Below are positions 33,993 through 44,377 of a stretch of 64,000 nt of DNA, in pieces. Origin of the DNA: Phialocephala subalpina (taxonomy: Eukaryota; Ascomycota; Leotiomycetes; Helotiales; Mollisiaceae); NCBI GenBank assembly GCA_900073065.1, contig FJOG01000014.1, positions 1,290,803 to 1,354,802 of the forward strand. The letters run 5' to 3'. Under the pieces are notes generated by a model that worked only from the letters and a program-made list of their open reading frames with translations, did not search any database and had not been told where the DNA came from. Positions within the stretch are counted from its first letter, which is position 1. Every line of letters starts with the position of its first letter. The position numbers and the translations under genes are program-made.

Positions 33993-35780
33993 ATGTCAAC
34001 GAACACCGCTATTTACACTGGAATTTGGACCAACTGGTTCAAAGGAGCAGTTTCCGGAGCCACCCTCACTCTACCTGTACGAGATGGAACAATACTCATT
34101 GCCATACTAGCTTTATTCATTCAAGACTCCGGAGGGCAATCTTGGAGCATTATTTGCTTCATGCACACCAACTAAGAGCGACTCTGGAGGCTCGAGATGG
34201 CCTTTATCACCAACAACAAGAACTCTATACAAGCAAGTAATGAGTAGGTCTCTAAATTGCTTGACACAATCGCAGACCCTTCCTGAATGCAGCACGTTCA
34301 AGCAGCCTCGATTGAACTGGACATCCACAACCAATGCCTCATGTCCCTTCTCGAATGGACTATGTCTCGGCCCAGTCAACACTTCCTTACACTTCCACAC
34401 CGGGTTGATCGATTCACGCGATGACCTATGAATAAATGGCAACGACGAAAACAGAATACAGTATAGGAAAACGGCGACATGCAGTCCACTCACCACGCAA
34501 GACTACGTTCAAAGTTTCAACCCAGGCCCGAACAATGACACCTTCACTGCATTCGCTGCATTTTATGGCCCAAGTCTTTGGACGTCTGGCTCGATAGTAG
34601 GTCCAATCTTCCAAAACGCCACGTACATCACCTCGAATTTCCAGGGTTTCATGCTACCCTAAGACTTACTCGTTGCAACCCCCTACAGAATCGAGTAACT
34701 ATCTCCCCTTTATTCTTTCATTCATCCCGACCAACCCTTTCTTCCAGTGCAGAAACCTTTTCCCCTTCAATGCCAAGTTGTGGTTTTGTGCCTATACCCA
34801 CCTTATTCTCACCAAACCGTTCCATCACTCTAATCTTCGCAGAATCCAACGCCGTTTACTCAGCACCAAGCAACGACCCTTGGCCCCCCGCCCAACCAAC
34901 CATCACCCACGACGTATCCTCCAACACCCACAACACCTCAGTCACCCAATACCTATCCGACAAACCCATAAACGTACTCGCTTGCAGCGAATGACAAAAC
35001 AACATCAATTCTGCAACCCTTCCCCTTCGTCCAACCACTCGAATCAATGCAACCCCTTACAATCCATCGATCAACACTCCTCCTCACTCTACCAACCCGG
35101 TCCCTCAGCAATTCTGTTTGCGGATAACGAATTCCAAACCCGACTCGCGAAAATTGTCGCTGAGGCTTCATTCGTTTCCTCGTCGCGATTCGTAATATCA
35201 CATCTCGAATCTGCGCTTTCGGCAAACAAATCTCGCAGCGAGGATTTCCTCGTCACCTTTACCGATCAATAATTGCTTCAAACTCGGAACTAGTTTTCTC
35301 TTTCTATCGTTAATATCTAGAGATTAGCACTTCAAACAGCGACCGGACCACCTGGCCTAAACACTCAATTTACTTTTGCCCAAGCAAATTCATATCCTAC
35401 TTTGCAGAAATATTGCGAGAATCAAATCATCCAACAAGAGGACTTTACTAATGTCGGCGTTTTAGCCATTTTTCCGATTTTTGCTTTTGGGGGGGGAGGG
35501 GGCGGTAATTAGCTTGAGTTTAGTGGTTGAGAAGGTGGTGGGTTGGTTGCAGTCGAGGTATGAAAGGGGATTGTATCATTAAGTTCGGCGGCAGCTGGAT
35601 GAGGGGTTGTATTGCAGTTGCAGAGGATGGCGTTTGAGGAAGGGTTGGGGACGTGGAGAGGTGGCACTGATGATGTTCCGGTTACGGAGAAAGGGGAGGA
35701 GTTTAGACCTGCTGAGGAATGGGATGAGTGGCATCCGAGTATGTGTGGCATCCGAGTATGTGTGGGAAATCTGTGGTGAA
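33993..35780 (+). pseudogene. Degraded copy of a large conserved fungal membrane-protein family
   Basis: Successive fragments in different frames follow the order of one known fungal family of unnamed hypothetical proteins. First comes IYTGIWTNWFKGAVSGATLTL and RDGTILIAILALF (33993-34170). Then come ARDGLYHQQQ (near 34195), NASCPFSNGLC and LHFHTGLIDSRDD (34340-34430), RKTATCSPLTT, an ITLIFAESNAVY block (near 34830) and QYLSDKP (near 34960). The C-terminal motif GTWRGGTDDVPVT...EWDEWHP follows at about 35650-35740. Stops (TAA at 34173-34175, TGA at 34429-34431, TAA near 34663) and frame changes separate them. In intact relatives these form one extracytosolic, glycosylated protein with few TM helices. 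The order is preserved but the central region looks shortened, so this is decay in place rather than a shuffled relic. Confidence 0.75.
35728..35761. repeat. 17-bp tandem duplication
   Basis: The unit GTGGCATCCGAGTATGT occurs twice in direct succession, inside the C-terminal end of the degraded membrane-protein gene. Confidence 0.9.
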
Positions 35781-36443
35781 AGAGGAGAGGTGTGTGAGGG
35801 GTGGGGTTGGGGATGAAGTGGTTGGTGATAGTGAGTTCTTTAGAGTATTTGGGCTTTGGAATCTTTTTCAAAGTCGTTCGTTCTTCGCTCCATCTTCTCT
35901 TCCCATTCCCAGCGAGCCATCCCCGTTTATCCCAAGGCGTCTTGCTCTCTCACCCATCTTCTCCTTCATCATGTAACATCTCGTCACAACACACATACAG
36001 CGCAAAAAGGACCATGCACCTCACTTGAATTCTCAAATCTCATATTCCATTTCCATATACGAATCCTCATATCTCATCACATGCTCACTCATGCTAGTGC
36101 TCATGCTCGCTCATCCCAAATGTCATAAGGTCATACCATCGTTAAATCTTCTTTCCCACCATCCAACCGTCCTACCACCCAACCCCCTTTTCTTCCCCTT
36201 GCTTGCTTTCGAAAGCAACGCGAGAATCGAGAAACCTAAGCCAAAATCTTAAAATGCGTACAGGGGAATGGTAAAAAAAAGCAACGCAGAAATAACCTCC
36301 GGGGATATCTTCGTTCTCTCTTTCTTCGCTCGCTCGTTCGTTCGTGAATGTTGTATTGGTACAGTCCTCCCCTCCCATTCGTCCTCTTTTCTTTTAATGC
36401 GAGGAACAAATTCATCGATCGGCTGGTGCGGAACAGCCATTCC
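35781..36443. other. Intergenic region
   Basis: This 660-bp stretch lies between the pseudogene and the end of the large disordered protein; only short frames in pyrimidine-rich DNA are seen. Confidence 0.5.
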
Positions 36444-39400
36444 TCAAGCCGACGGATTCCGCTCCCTCGAACGAGTTCGTCTCCTGAGCACATCATCCAC
36501 ACCACTCTGAATACTCTTCGGTCCCGAAATCGTAGCCCTCAACTTCTGACGACTCTGTTCTCTTCTCCTCTCACTCATTCTTCTCCTCATACCGCTCCAA
36601 CCCACATATTCAACTCTCAGTCCAAGACCAGGTATTATATGTACCTTCCCTCCATTCCCTTCTCTGAATCCATAACCGAAGGGACGGTCGGATGAGGGAC
36701 CAGTATGCGGGCGTCGCTCCTCTGCAAGTCTCCGCTCACTAGCTGCTCTCCTCACACTTGAATTGCTGCGCTGCTTGACGACTCTCATATTCCCACTTGG
36801 AGTCCGGCGCATAGTTCGTCGATCAATGGAGTATGGTTGATAGTCATAATCATCATCCTGAATGGGCAGAATGGCAAATGTTCGCTTCAGTTTCTGGCTG
36901 AAGGTCCGTTTGGGAATCGGTCTGTTATCCACTGGCGGATATCCGTACTCATCATAGTCATCATAGTCCTGATGTCCTTCCAAGTCGTCCCAGAAATGGG
37001 TAGGGCGCCAGAATGGATGTAATTTACTGCCATCGGCGGGCTTATCTGTTACGGATGGGTAGAGAGCATTTGCAGAGCTTTTGTTCGTCTGTGTTGACTC
37101 ATCGACTAGCTCCCTGCGGTGACCGCTCAAAGAGAAAGTGCGGGATAGGAAGCCTGGGCGCTGGGCGGCGTTTTCGGAGTTTCGGCGATTGCTGAATGCT
37201 CGACGCATCAAGGACATGGTCCTCTTCGGTTGGTCGTCGGACGACAATGGTCGCAGGTCACCGAAGCCCAATTGCCGGTCCTCTTCCGCGCCAGGACTGA
37301 GAGCAGCGGGAGTTGGTGGAATAAACTTGATTGCTGGAGGTTCTGGTGGTGAGCGGGGATTCCTCAGTGGGGAATCAACTTGGTCCATAGGATGAGAGGG
37401 TTGAGGAGGAGTCACTGGGGCTGTTGCATGACCATTGACAGCCATCATCGGTTGCTTAGGCTGTTTGAATTGCTCGGGTTGCGAAGTCTCGATCGCTTTA
37501 GAGGCAAACGTTGGCAAGTCGTTCGGGGCTTGATGCTGCACCACAAGTACAGACTTGTTTTGATGGGGAAAGATCGTGACTGCCATAGCTTCAGAAACCT
37601 CCGCCATGGTCCCAGCAGTTTCGTACGATGCTTGAGAGAAAGGTGTGACCTGCGTAGAGAGCCGCTTGCCAAAAAAAGGGTCACCATTATGATCGACATT
37701 TAGTCGTGTGCTGTGGCTCCCAAGATCTCTTTCGACATGGTCCCTTTCCTCATCAGGAGACGGCTGGGGCACAACAGACTCTGACGCAGCTTCTTGTTTC
37801 GTGGCTTGAATCATGTTATGGGCCTTAAGACTCTCCGTGGTCAATGATCCCGCTCTAGATGTATTGCGACTTGTTGGAGCCGATAGAGAAGACCTTCGTG
37901 CCGGGATCACTGGAGGAAAGTCGATGGTGTGCACAGAATGTGCAGAACCACCTGATTCCGACATCGTCCGTTTTCGAGAAGGCAGAGAGTCGAAATAACC
38001 TGGGTCGTTGAACTTCGACGATGCAGATAGCGGAGCCGAGTTAAGAGACATGCTGCGCTTGGTCTTTCGACTGCTGTTAGACCGGAGTGAAGGTGCCACG
38101 GAAGATTTTGTGGACGAACGTCGTTCAGGGATGACCACCACTGGAATAGCTCCACTCTTGAGAATTTGCTTTCTGGACCTTCCGCTTGACGAGGTCGTAC
38201 TCACTGTGCCGTTAGAAGCCAGGCTTCGATGTCTTCGCTCCGGTATCTTTTGCATATGATGATGCAAGCGATGCTGAGTCTCGCTCGAGACAATCGAGCT
38301 AGGCCCAGAGCCCACAAGAGACGAGTCAGAACCCAGATCTCGAAGGCCAAGTGCCTTCTTGGTGTGTCGAAGAGTTCTTCGTCGCACAGGTCTTGCGTCG
38401 ACGACCATAGCTTCAACCACAGTCGAGTGGGAAGAACGTCCGGACATTGTTGAGAACCTTCGAAGGTCCTGCGTGGTTGGCGATTCAGGACTTGCTACAA
38501 CTGATGACCGTACTGGTCGGTCTGAAAATTGATCGGACGAAATCCGGTCAGCCGTGTCCCTGGCAATTCGATATCTGGCGATCCTCTCCTGCAAGGGTAG
38601 ACTTCGGACAGCTTTTGTAGCAATTGTCGGGGAAACGATGTCATTCTCTACTACCTCATCGTTAAGGAAGTTTGAAGCTATTTTCGTAGCATTAGTTGGC
38701 GATACGATGTCGTCCTCTATCACTTCATCGGGAAGGAAGTTCGTGGTTATCCGTCGCTTTTGCAGCTTCCGAACCGGCCTCTTGCGCACAGTTACATTCC
38801 TCATTAGATTGTCGTCCCATTCCCGTTCCACTTCTGCGTCTTCACCAGCATCTGCCCATTCCCCATCAAACACAACGAATTCTTCTTGAGAAGAATCTAC
38901 TTTGGCTCTCGGGGTTGTAGCTCCTTCATCAGACTCAAGTCCAAGCCCTAAACCAACCTCTTTGCGCTTCGGGATTTGCTGGGGAACCTGGGGCACTTCT
39001 ATCGCAGATGTTCTCGCAGACGGTAGGACCGGTCGTACTGTTGAATGTTCGTCGTCGTCTTCAGAATCAGGATTTTCTCGTGCTGTCTTGAAAGAGTCGG
39101 TTCGTGAGGAGGGGTATCGTTCGCTGACTGGAGGCCGACCAGAACTGACAGAGCGAAACGCCAGCGGCATCGCTCGTGGAGGTGTGAAGTCTGGTGTGGG
39201 TGGACTTTTCTGATTGGGTGGTGTGCTGGGTGCCGAAGGGATATCCGTAGGGGTTTCGATACGTGGAATATCAAACTTCGGTGCAGGAATGATGCTATGC
39301 TGGCTTCCAGAGGATTGTCGGGAGTGAGTCGGAGGCGTTGGTGGCAGACCATTGGACCCAATCCGTTTCTTTGACGCATGCTTAAGTGTACGTGGACTCG

Positions 39401-39632
39401 ACGTATCTGAGCTCGTTATAGACGAAACTCCGGTATCGATGACCAAGTCGCGTGGCTTCGTTGCAGGCGTCGAGGGATATACAAGTGGTATTCGTTCTTC
39501 TCGAGGATGTGGCAACGTTTTATGTCTCTTCAACAACGTTGATCCAACAGCATACGCTGCGTTTGGAGCGTCAATAGAGCTCCCAGGCTCCATGACCGGC
39601 ATCCTGAGCCAGTTCGTTTGTGTGAGGAGCAT
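36444..39632 (-). CDS. Large disordered Ser/Arg-rich protein, 1062 residues, function unknown
   Basis: A single uninterrupted frame from ATG at 39632 (an in-frame ATG at 39602, MPVMEPG, is an alternative) encodes 1062 residues with no TM segment or enzyme domain. It is dominated by Ser, Pro, Arg and acidic stretches (SPRTLKHASKKR, PPTPPTHSRQSS, RRSSTKSS), typical of long disordered regions with many potential proline- or basophilic-kinase sites. A short block is duplicated near 38620-38750: NFLPDEVIEDDIVSPTNATK and NFLNDEVVENDIVSPTIATK. The end is more ordered looking and probably conserved (FWRPTHFWDDLEGHQDYDD, KRTFSQKLKRTFAILP, KVHIIPGLGLRVEYVGW, then a strongly basic tail). Similar serine-rich proteins are widespread in ascomycetes without a named role; a scaffold or cytoskeletal-type role is only a guess. 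Confidence 0.85.
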   Translation of the reverse strand: MLLTQTNWLRMPVMEPGSSIDAPNAAYAVGSTLLKRHKTLPHPREERIPLVYPSTPATKPRDLVIDTGVSSITSSDTSSPRTLKHASKKRIGSNGLPPTPPTHSRQSSGSQHSIIPAPKFDIPRIETPTDIPSAPSTPPNQKSPPTPDFTPPRAMPLAFRSVSSGRPPVSERYPSSRTDSFKTARENPDSEDDDEHSTVRPVLPSARTSAIEVPQVPQQIPKRKEVGLGLGLESDEGATTPRAKVDSSQEEFVVFDGEWADAGEDAEVEREWDDNLMRNVTVRKRPVRKLQKRRITTNFLPDEVIEDDIVSPTNATKIASNFLNDEVVENDIVSPTIATKAVRSLPLQERIARYRIARDTADRISSDQFSDRPVRSSVVASPESPTTQDLRRFSTMSGRSSHSTVVEAMVVDARPVRRRTLRHTKKALGLRDLGSDSSLVGSGPSSIVSSETQHRLHHHMQKIPERRHRSLASNGTVSTTSSSGRSRKQILKSGAIPVVVIPERRSSTKSSVAPSLRSNSSRKTKRSMSLNSAPLSASSKFNDPGYFDSLPSRKRTMSESGGSAHSVHTIDFPPVIPARRSSLSAPTSRNTSRAGSLTTESLKAHNMIQATKQEAASESVVPQPSPDEERDHVERDLGSHSTRLNVDHNGDPFFGKRLSTQVTPFSQASYETAGTMAEVSEAMAVTIFPHQNKSVLVVQHQAPNDLPTFASKAIETSQPEQFKQPKQPMMAVNGHATAPVTPPQPSHPMDQVDSPLRNPRSPPEPPAIKFIPPTPAALSPGAEEDRQLGFGDLRPLSSDDQPKRTMSLMRRAFSNRRNSENAAQRPGFLSRTFSLSGHRRELVDESTQTNKSSANALYPSVTDKPADGSKLHPFWRPTHFWDDLEGHQDYDDYDEYGYPPVDNRPIPKRTFSQKLKRTFAILPIQDDDYDYQPYSIDRRTMRRTPSGNMRVVKQRSNSSVRRAASERRLAEERRPHTGPSSDRPFGYGFREGNGGKVHIIPGLGLRVEYVGWSGMRRRMSERRREQSRQKLRATISGPKSIQSGVDDVLRRRTRSRERNPSA

Positions 39633-41646
39633 TAACGCAATTCAGTGGGGTGTCCTGGGGAAGATAGAGCTATTGCTGGGTCATCGCCTGGTCGTCGAGG
39701 TCTGGTTTAAGTCAACGGCTGTCATAGTGACAATTCGGCAGGCTGCAGAAGGATCGTTATCGGCAGGTGTTGTTGGCCTTGTGGCTGGGATTCTCTAAAG
39801 AGTGTATCGCGAGCTTCGACGGAGGAGACAGGACAACGAGAATGATGAGGGACCGTTTAATGATCGTGATACCAGTCGAGATGATCCAGCGAAAAGAAAA
39901 TAATGGTGTTTGAACGCTGGGAGAGCTACGACCAAGCAGATGTCAAGACTCAGGAGATTCGGCGATCGATGTGCACATTAGCTGCAAGACGCCTCTCAAA
40001 TGCAGCCTAGGACGAATTCGGCCCCCATAAGATTCGTAGATGGACAGAAATCGATTATTGTCGTCGTCGCAGTCGGCCAGACAGCAGAGCAGACGTGATG
40101 TGACACTCTGGATCTCCTGGACGTCGATGAGGGGATGTGCAATCTGGCGCAAGTGTTGGATGGGGAGTCTGCCGTAGTTCTTGAAATCCGCCTATTGGTC
40201 TGAAAAAGGCACTGACGCAGTTGAGAACGACGACCAGTCTCAGTGGTTACCTGTACACTGGCATATCCCACAAATGAGAAGGTCAAGGCAAGGGTGAAGA
40301 GGGTGAAGATGGAATTCTAGTCTTGATTGCCAGCAGAAGCGACTGCATACGACCAACGAATCACCCTCTTGAAGCTGCAAAAAGACCTATTTCTGACAGT
40401 GGTCTGCAGTTTTCCTGCGCAAGCGTCACGCTGGAAGAAAAGAAAATCAGGGAGGTTGGACCACCACCTTGGAAGAAACGAATCAAGGAGAATTACTGGA
40501 TGGATCCGGCCCGGTGCAACGAGCTTATGAGGGACGTTTTCACAGATGTGTTTCAGCCTGCAGGGAAAAACGGAGTGCAGCAGGATATCCTCACGTGGGT
40601 AGGAAGATAATTGTTTTGCTTTGCTGATTAGCCTCTGAAGGTTAAAGATTTGTTGGAGCAGATGTGATTCTGACTCTGGGAGAATAGTAGTGATTTCCAT
40701 GTGAGGGAAAGAGGGAGACGTTAAGGTAAGTGAAGGGTGCCTTGGCACGTGACTTTATCTCATATCTCAAAGCCAGTATTGCGGTGATCTGGTCATAAAG
40801 ACATCTGCTAATGTGTAATCAATCCTGCTTTCTGTGTTGGGATAAAGGAATGCGCAAGATGTAAGGGGACTTTTGAACCAGGAGATTGCCGTAGTCTGTC
40901 TACACGGTCACGTGAGGCACGTGCTCTCGGATGAGGCGATGGACTTTACCTTTCCCGCTTCTATGAGGAGTGAAACTTTCCTCCGGTGTTGTTACTGTAT
41001 CGCCGTTGTCTGTATTCTCCATATCAAGATATCCTCGATGGGGATACAGAATAGTTGAATGCCGAGACTCACGTGAAAACGTCATATCTTCACGTTGCAC
41101 GAGCCAAGTCTTCTTTTCTCTCACTTTCTCGCAAGAACATTTCTGTTTCGAGTCATCACTCGTCAACAACTTCCCTTTCCTCAATATTCTCGTCTGTCTG
41201 TGCCAGTTTTTGGTCCTTGTCCATGCTTTTATCAAGTCTACGCTCTTGATAGGTCCCTCGTACTGCACGTATCGGTGATCCAAGATCCGTCGGGCAGGAT
41301 CTCACCACCAAAAAATGCTGCGCCTCGACGCAGCACACTCAAATCGAGAAATCCGTTCGCTGATGCTGCGGTGAGTTTATGTGCCGTGCTGCAGCATACG
41401 GATTCTTGTCACCTTTCATTCCTTTCCTTGCTTTCTCTCTCTTTCTCTCTCTGCTTCTCCATCTAATGTCGATTTAATTCATCAATTATCAACTGCGGAG
41501 TTGAACTATCATCACGTCACGCTGGTTCGCGATCAAAGTGTGGGGTAGCACCTCGTATTGACACGAACACAAGACTCGCCGGCCTCTTATACTTTGCTAT
41601 AATACACAATTTCCTCCCCGAGAGCATCTCGATAGCTTCAATCAAA
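39633..41646. other. Intergenic region (2 kb)
   Basis: Candidate frames at 40323-40610 (plus, TTG start, ends QQDILTWVGR) and 40317-40748 (minus) lie on the same DNA, so at most one could be real; neither is recognised. A C/T-rich tract (41412-41460) lies upstream of the membrane-protein gene. Confidence 0.5.
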
Positions 41647-42360
41647 ATGGGCCCCCCACCATATACATCCGGTTCGGAACAAGCCTCATCAATAATAGCT
41701 GCCATCTCCTCTTGGAATGGCGAGAATGGCCCTTGGGGTACCTCATCAACATCAAGCTATACAACGAGACCCACCTCCGCACCAACATCAAGCAGCACCA
41801 ACCCCGCCGTCACCAACATAGGCGACAACTTCCAAAGCTCCAAAGACTTCTGGGAGAAACTCGCCGCTGGTGCCAAAGTCGGAATCATCGTCGCCATCGT
41901 CATCGGCGTCCTGATAATCGTCCTATTATCGGTCTGGTTCTGCTGTGGCTGCTGCGGCCTCCGTCGAAAGAATGCCAAACGAAACGAAGCTCTTCATCCA
42001 CAACCAGATACCGATACTGTGCCTTTACAGAATCGTCAACCACCTGTCACAACGATGAATACGTTGAATAGGATGGCGTCTACGGTTAATCGAATGGCTT
42101 CTACGAGGACACGAAACTCGGGCATTGCGCCGCCGTTGTATGAGGAGGTTGCGCCGCCGCAACATATTACGATTGCGGGAGGCATTACACATGTGAGAGA
42201 GGAAGAGGAGGGAATTATTTCAGATGGGAAAACACCACTGAGCGAAATACCATTCGAAGACGTGGTTTTGGATCACAGTCCATCTGAAGGCTCAGCGAGG
42301 AATTTCGGCGACAGACATTTACGGCTTGGAGGCGATACGACGGGGCATACAAACTCATGA
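41647..42360 (+). CDS. Single-pass membrane protein with PPxY motif
   Basis: An intronless frame of 237 residues from ATG at 41647. The N-terminal ~70 residues are Ser/Thr/Pro rich and would be O-glycosylated if outside the cell. One strong TM helix runs from about 78 to 99 (KVGIIVAIVIGVLIIVLLSVWF), followed by a Cys cluster (CCGCCG) that could be palmitoylated and a basic stop-transfer (LRRKNAKR). The cytosolic tail contains APPLYEE (PPLY at about 162-165), the PPxY ligand of WW domains as in Rsp5/Nedd4 adaptors, and an acidic region. The layout resembles fungal surface sensors or ubiquitin-ligase adaptors, but there is no recognisable WSC or CFEM domain and no obvious signal peptide. Function is inference. 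Confidence 0.8.
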   Translation: MGPPPYTSGSEQASSIIAAISSWNGENGPWGTSSTSSYTTRPTSAPTSSSTNPAVTNIGDNFQSSKDFWEKLAAGAKVGIIVAIVIGVLIIVLLSVWFCCGCCGLRRKNAKRNEALHPQPDTDTVPLQNRQPPVTTMNTLNRMASTVNRMASTRTRNSGIAPPLYEEVAPPQHITIAGGITHVREEEEGIISDGKTPLSEIPFEDVVLDHSPSEGSARNFGDRHLRLGGDTTGHTNS

Positions 42361-44377
42361 GTTGAGCCAAACAGATTCGTGAGTTTGTTTTTGGACCGAT
42401 TCGTGGGGATAGAGACGCCAAGAAAGGAGTTTGGGGAAAGGAATGGACGAAAAGGGATATCGGCAACGAAATTGGGGAAGTCCGAATTGGGATGAAAATA
42501 GCCGGAATCAGCATCAGCATCGGAAGCAGCCAGCAGTCCGAACGAACCGATTGTGCCAACATGTCTCGAACCGCTTCAGGGGGCTGAGTAAGCGCGGCTG
42601 AAACACATTCGATCCTATGAACGGCACGGAAGATGCATGTCAGATGCCGTACGGTGGTACATGAATACCAAGCGGTGAAGGAGAATAATTCGTGGATTTG
42701 AACGATAATTATTGGCGATGAGTTCGACTCAGCAGATATACGAGATGCTTAGTTGTCCCACACTGTCTGCGTCCGTCACGATGCGTTCTAGTTTTCATGT
42801 TGGATGTACATCTATTAATGCTGTGCGGCACATATTTTGGTATCAGTGTTGGCATTAGCACAGGACAGGAAGGTCAAGGACAAGGCGTTAGTGGCAAAAA
42901 AACTTCTTCTATTCTTTTCTGGTCTGTTATAGAGATGAGATAATGTATAATAAGTTTATTTCATCCCATCTCAGTTGCACACATCGCAGTCAAGAACAGT
43001 ACTGGCCAAAGAACTCGTACCGAAACCCCGATACGGACTTTGGCTCCTCTCATGGACTGATGATGGCTAAAAGGTTGACTAGGTCGTACTTGCAGAAGTC
43101 ACAACGTATCTGCCGAGTGACATCGAACACACAAGCAGGTGGAGGCTGAGTCTTGTTTACTGGGACGGAACGCCCTCTCGTCATTCTTAGCTTCGGCCGA
43201 AACGGACGAGGCTCGAGTCGTTTGAACACCATCATCTCGGCACCTGCTCTTGACTCTTAGAATGGGTCCTGAAGAAGGCGAAATCTGTCTTGTGCACTCC
43301 AGTTCCGGATGTGCGAGTGTCATCGCGGCTCGCTGCTACGACCAGAGGTCTTTGATGTTGGTTCGAGATTGACTTATCGACGGTTCCATCTGGACGTTCC
43401 GAGAAGTAAATTCTTCACTCTCAGCCTATGTATGAGATGGGGTAAAGTCTTGGACTGAAGGACCCGAGGAGATTCGGCCGATGGGTTCTAGTTCAAACAT
43501 CTCGCAGGCAGAAAGAACAATGAAACTCTCCTCATCGTGTGTCCAGATGATGCATGGCTTCCTCTAACACATCAAATAGTACTGCTCCAGCAGCCCGAAG
43601 ACTTCGAATCGTTGCACATCACGATCTACTCCGTCCTCCGCCCCGCTCCACCCCGAAGTGCTCGACTTCCACTCGAACATTGCAATATATTTGTTGCATA
43701 TCGCGAGGAGCGGCAGGACCACCGCTGGCGGACTCCCCGCGATGTGCTCTTTTGTCCCGCCGGTCGACCCCCTGCCACTCCGTACGATGTGCAACAAAGC
43801 TACCAGGTCCGATGTTCGACACCAATTCAGGACTTGGATACAACGTTAATCTCAGACTCTCGACAGACATGCTCCTATTGTCAGACCTAAAAACGTGCCT
43901 TTACTCCTTGGAAAGCTACTATCTAGGCCCGAAGTGCTGCGACAAGACATTGTGCACTGTTATATTTAGCGATATTGGATCTTGTCTTGCTCATTTTTGT
44001 CCTGATGCTGTCAGATCTCGAGCTGGACCCTTTCAACATGTGGTACGTGGTCTATCGAAAAGGAAGCTCAATACCCAAAAAACTTAGCAATCCATGCCGA
44101 GTTGAAGTTTGCTGCTCCTCAGGAAGCTTCAGCGGTCGCGGAGGCACACTTGTTGCTGGTGTCTGTGGAATTTAAGCAGTGTTTCTAAGGGGAAAGAGGG
44201 TCAAGGAGCATACCTTTGGAGTATGAGCTGTCAGCGGACAAGAAGCAGCCCCAAAATGAATGGGACCACTGGTGACTCTTTCCTGGTGAACGTCAGCTGG
44301 TCTTCCTGACCACCAGAAATATGCATATTCAACTTACCCCTTTGATGGAAAGCACTAACTCGTACATGCCAGATTCT
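42361..44377. other. Intergenic region (2 kb)
   Basis: Overlapping plus frames at 43537-44087 and their minus shadows show no recognisable family. One frame (SLHITIYSVLRPAPP..., about 43610-43850) reads like degraded coding sequence but cannot be placed. Confidence 0.5.

Noticed and set aside
39352..39798. 148-codon plus ORF
   Set aside because: Antisense shadow of the 5' end of the 1062-residue gene.
40317..40748. Overlapping ORFs of 95 (plus) and 143 (minus) codons
   Set aside because: They occupy the same DNA, neither has a known motif, and the plus one lacks an ATG start.
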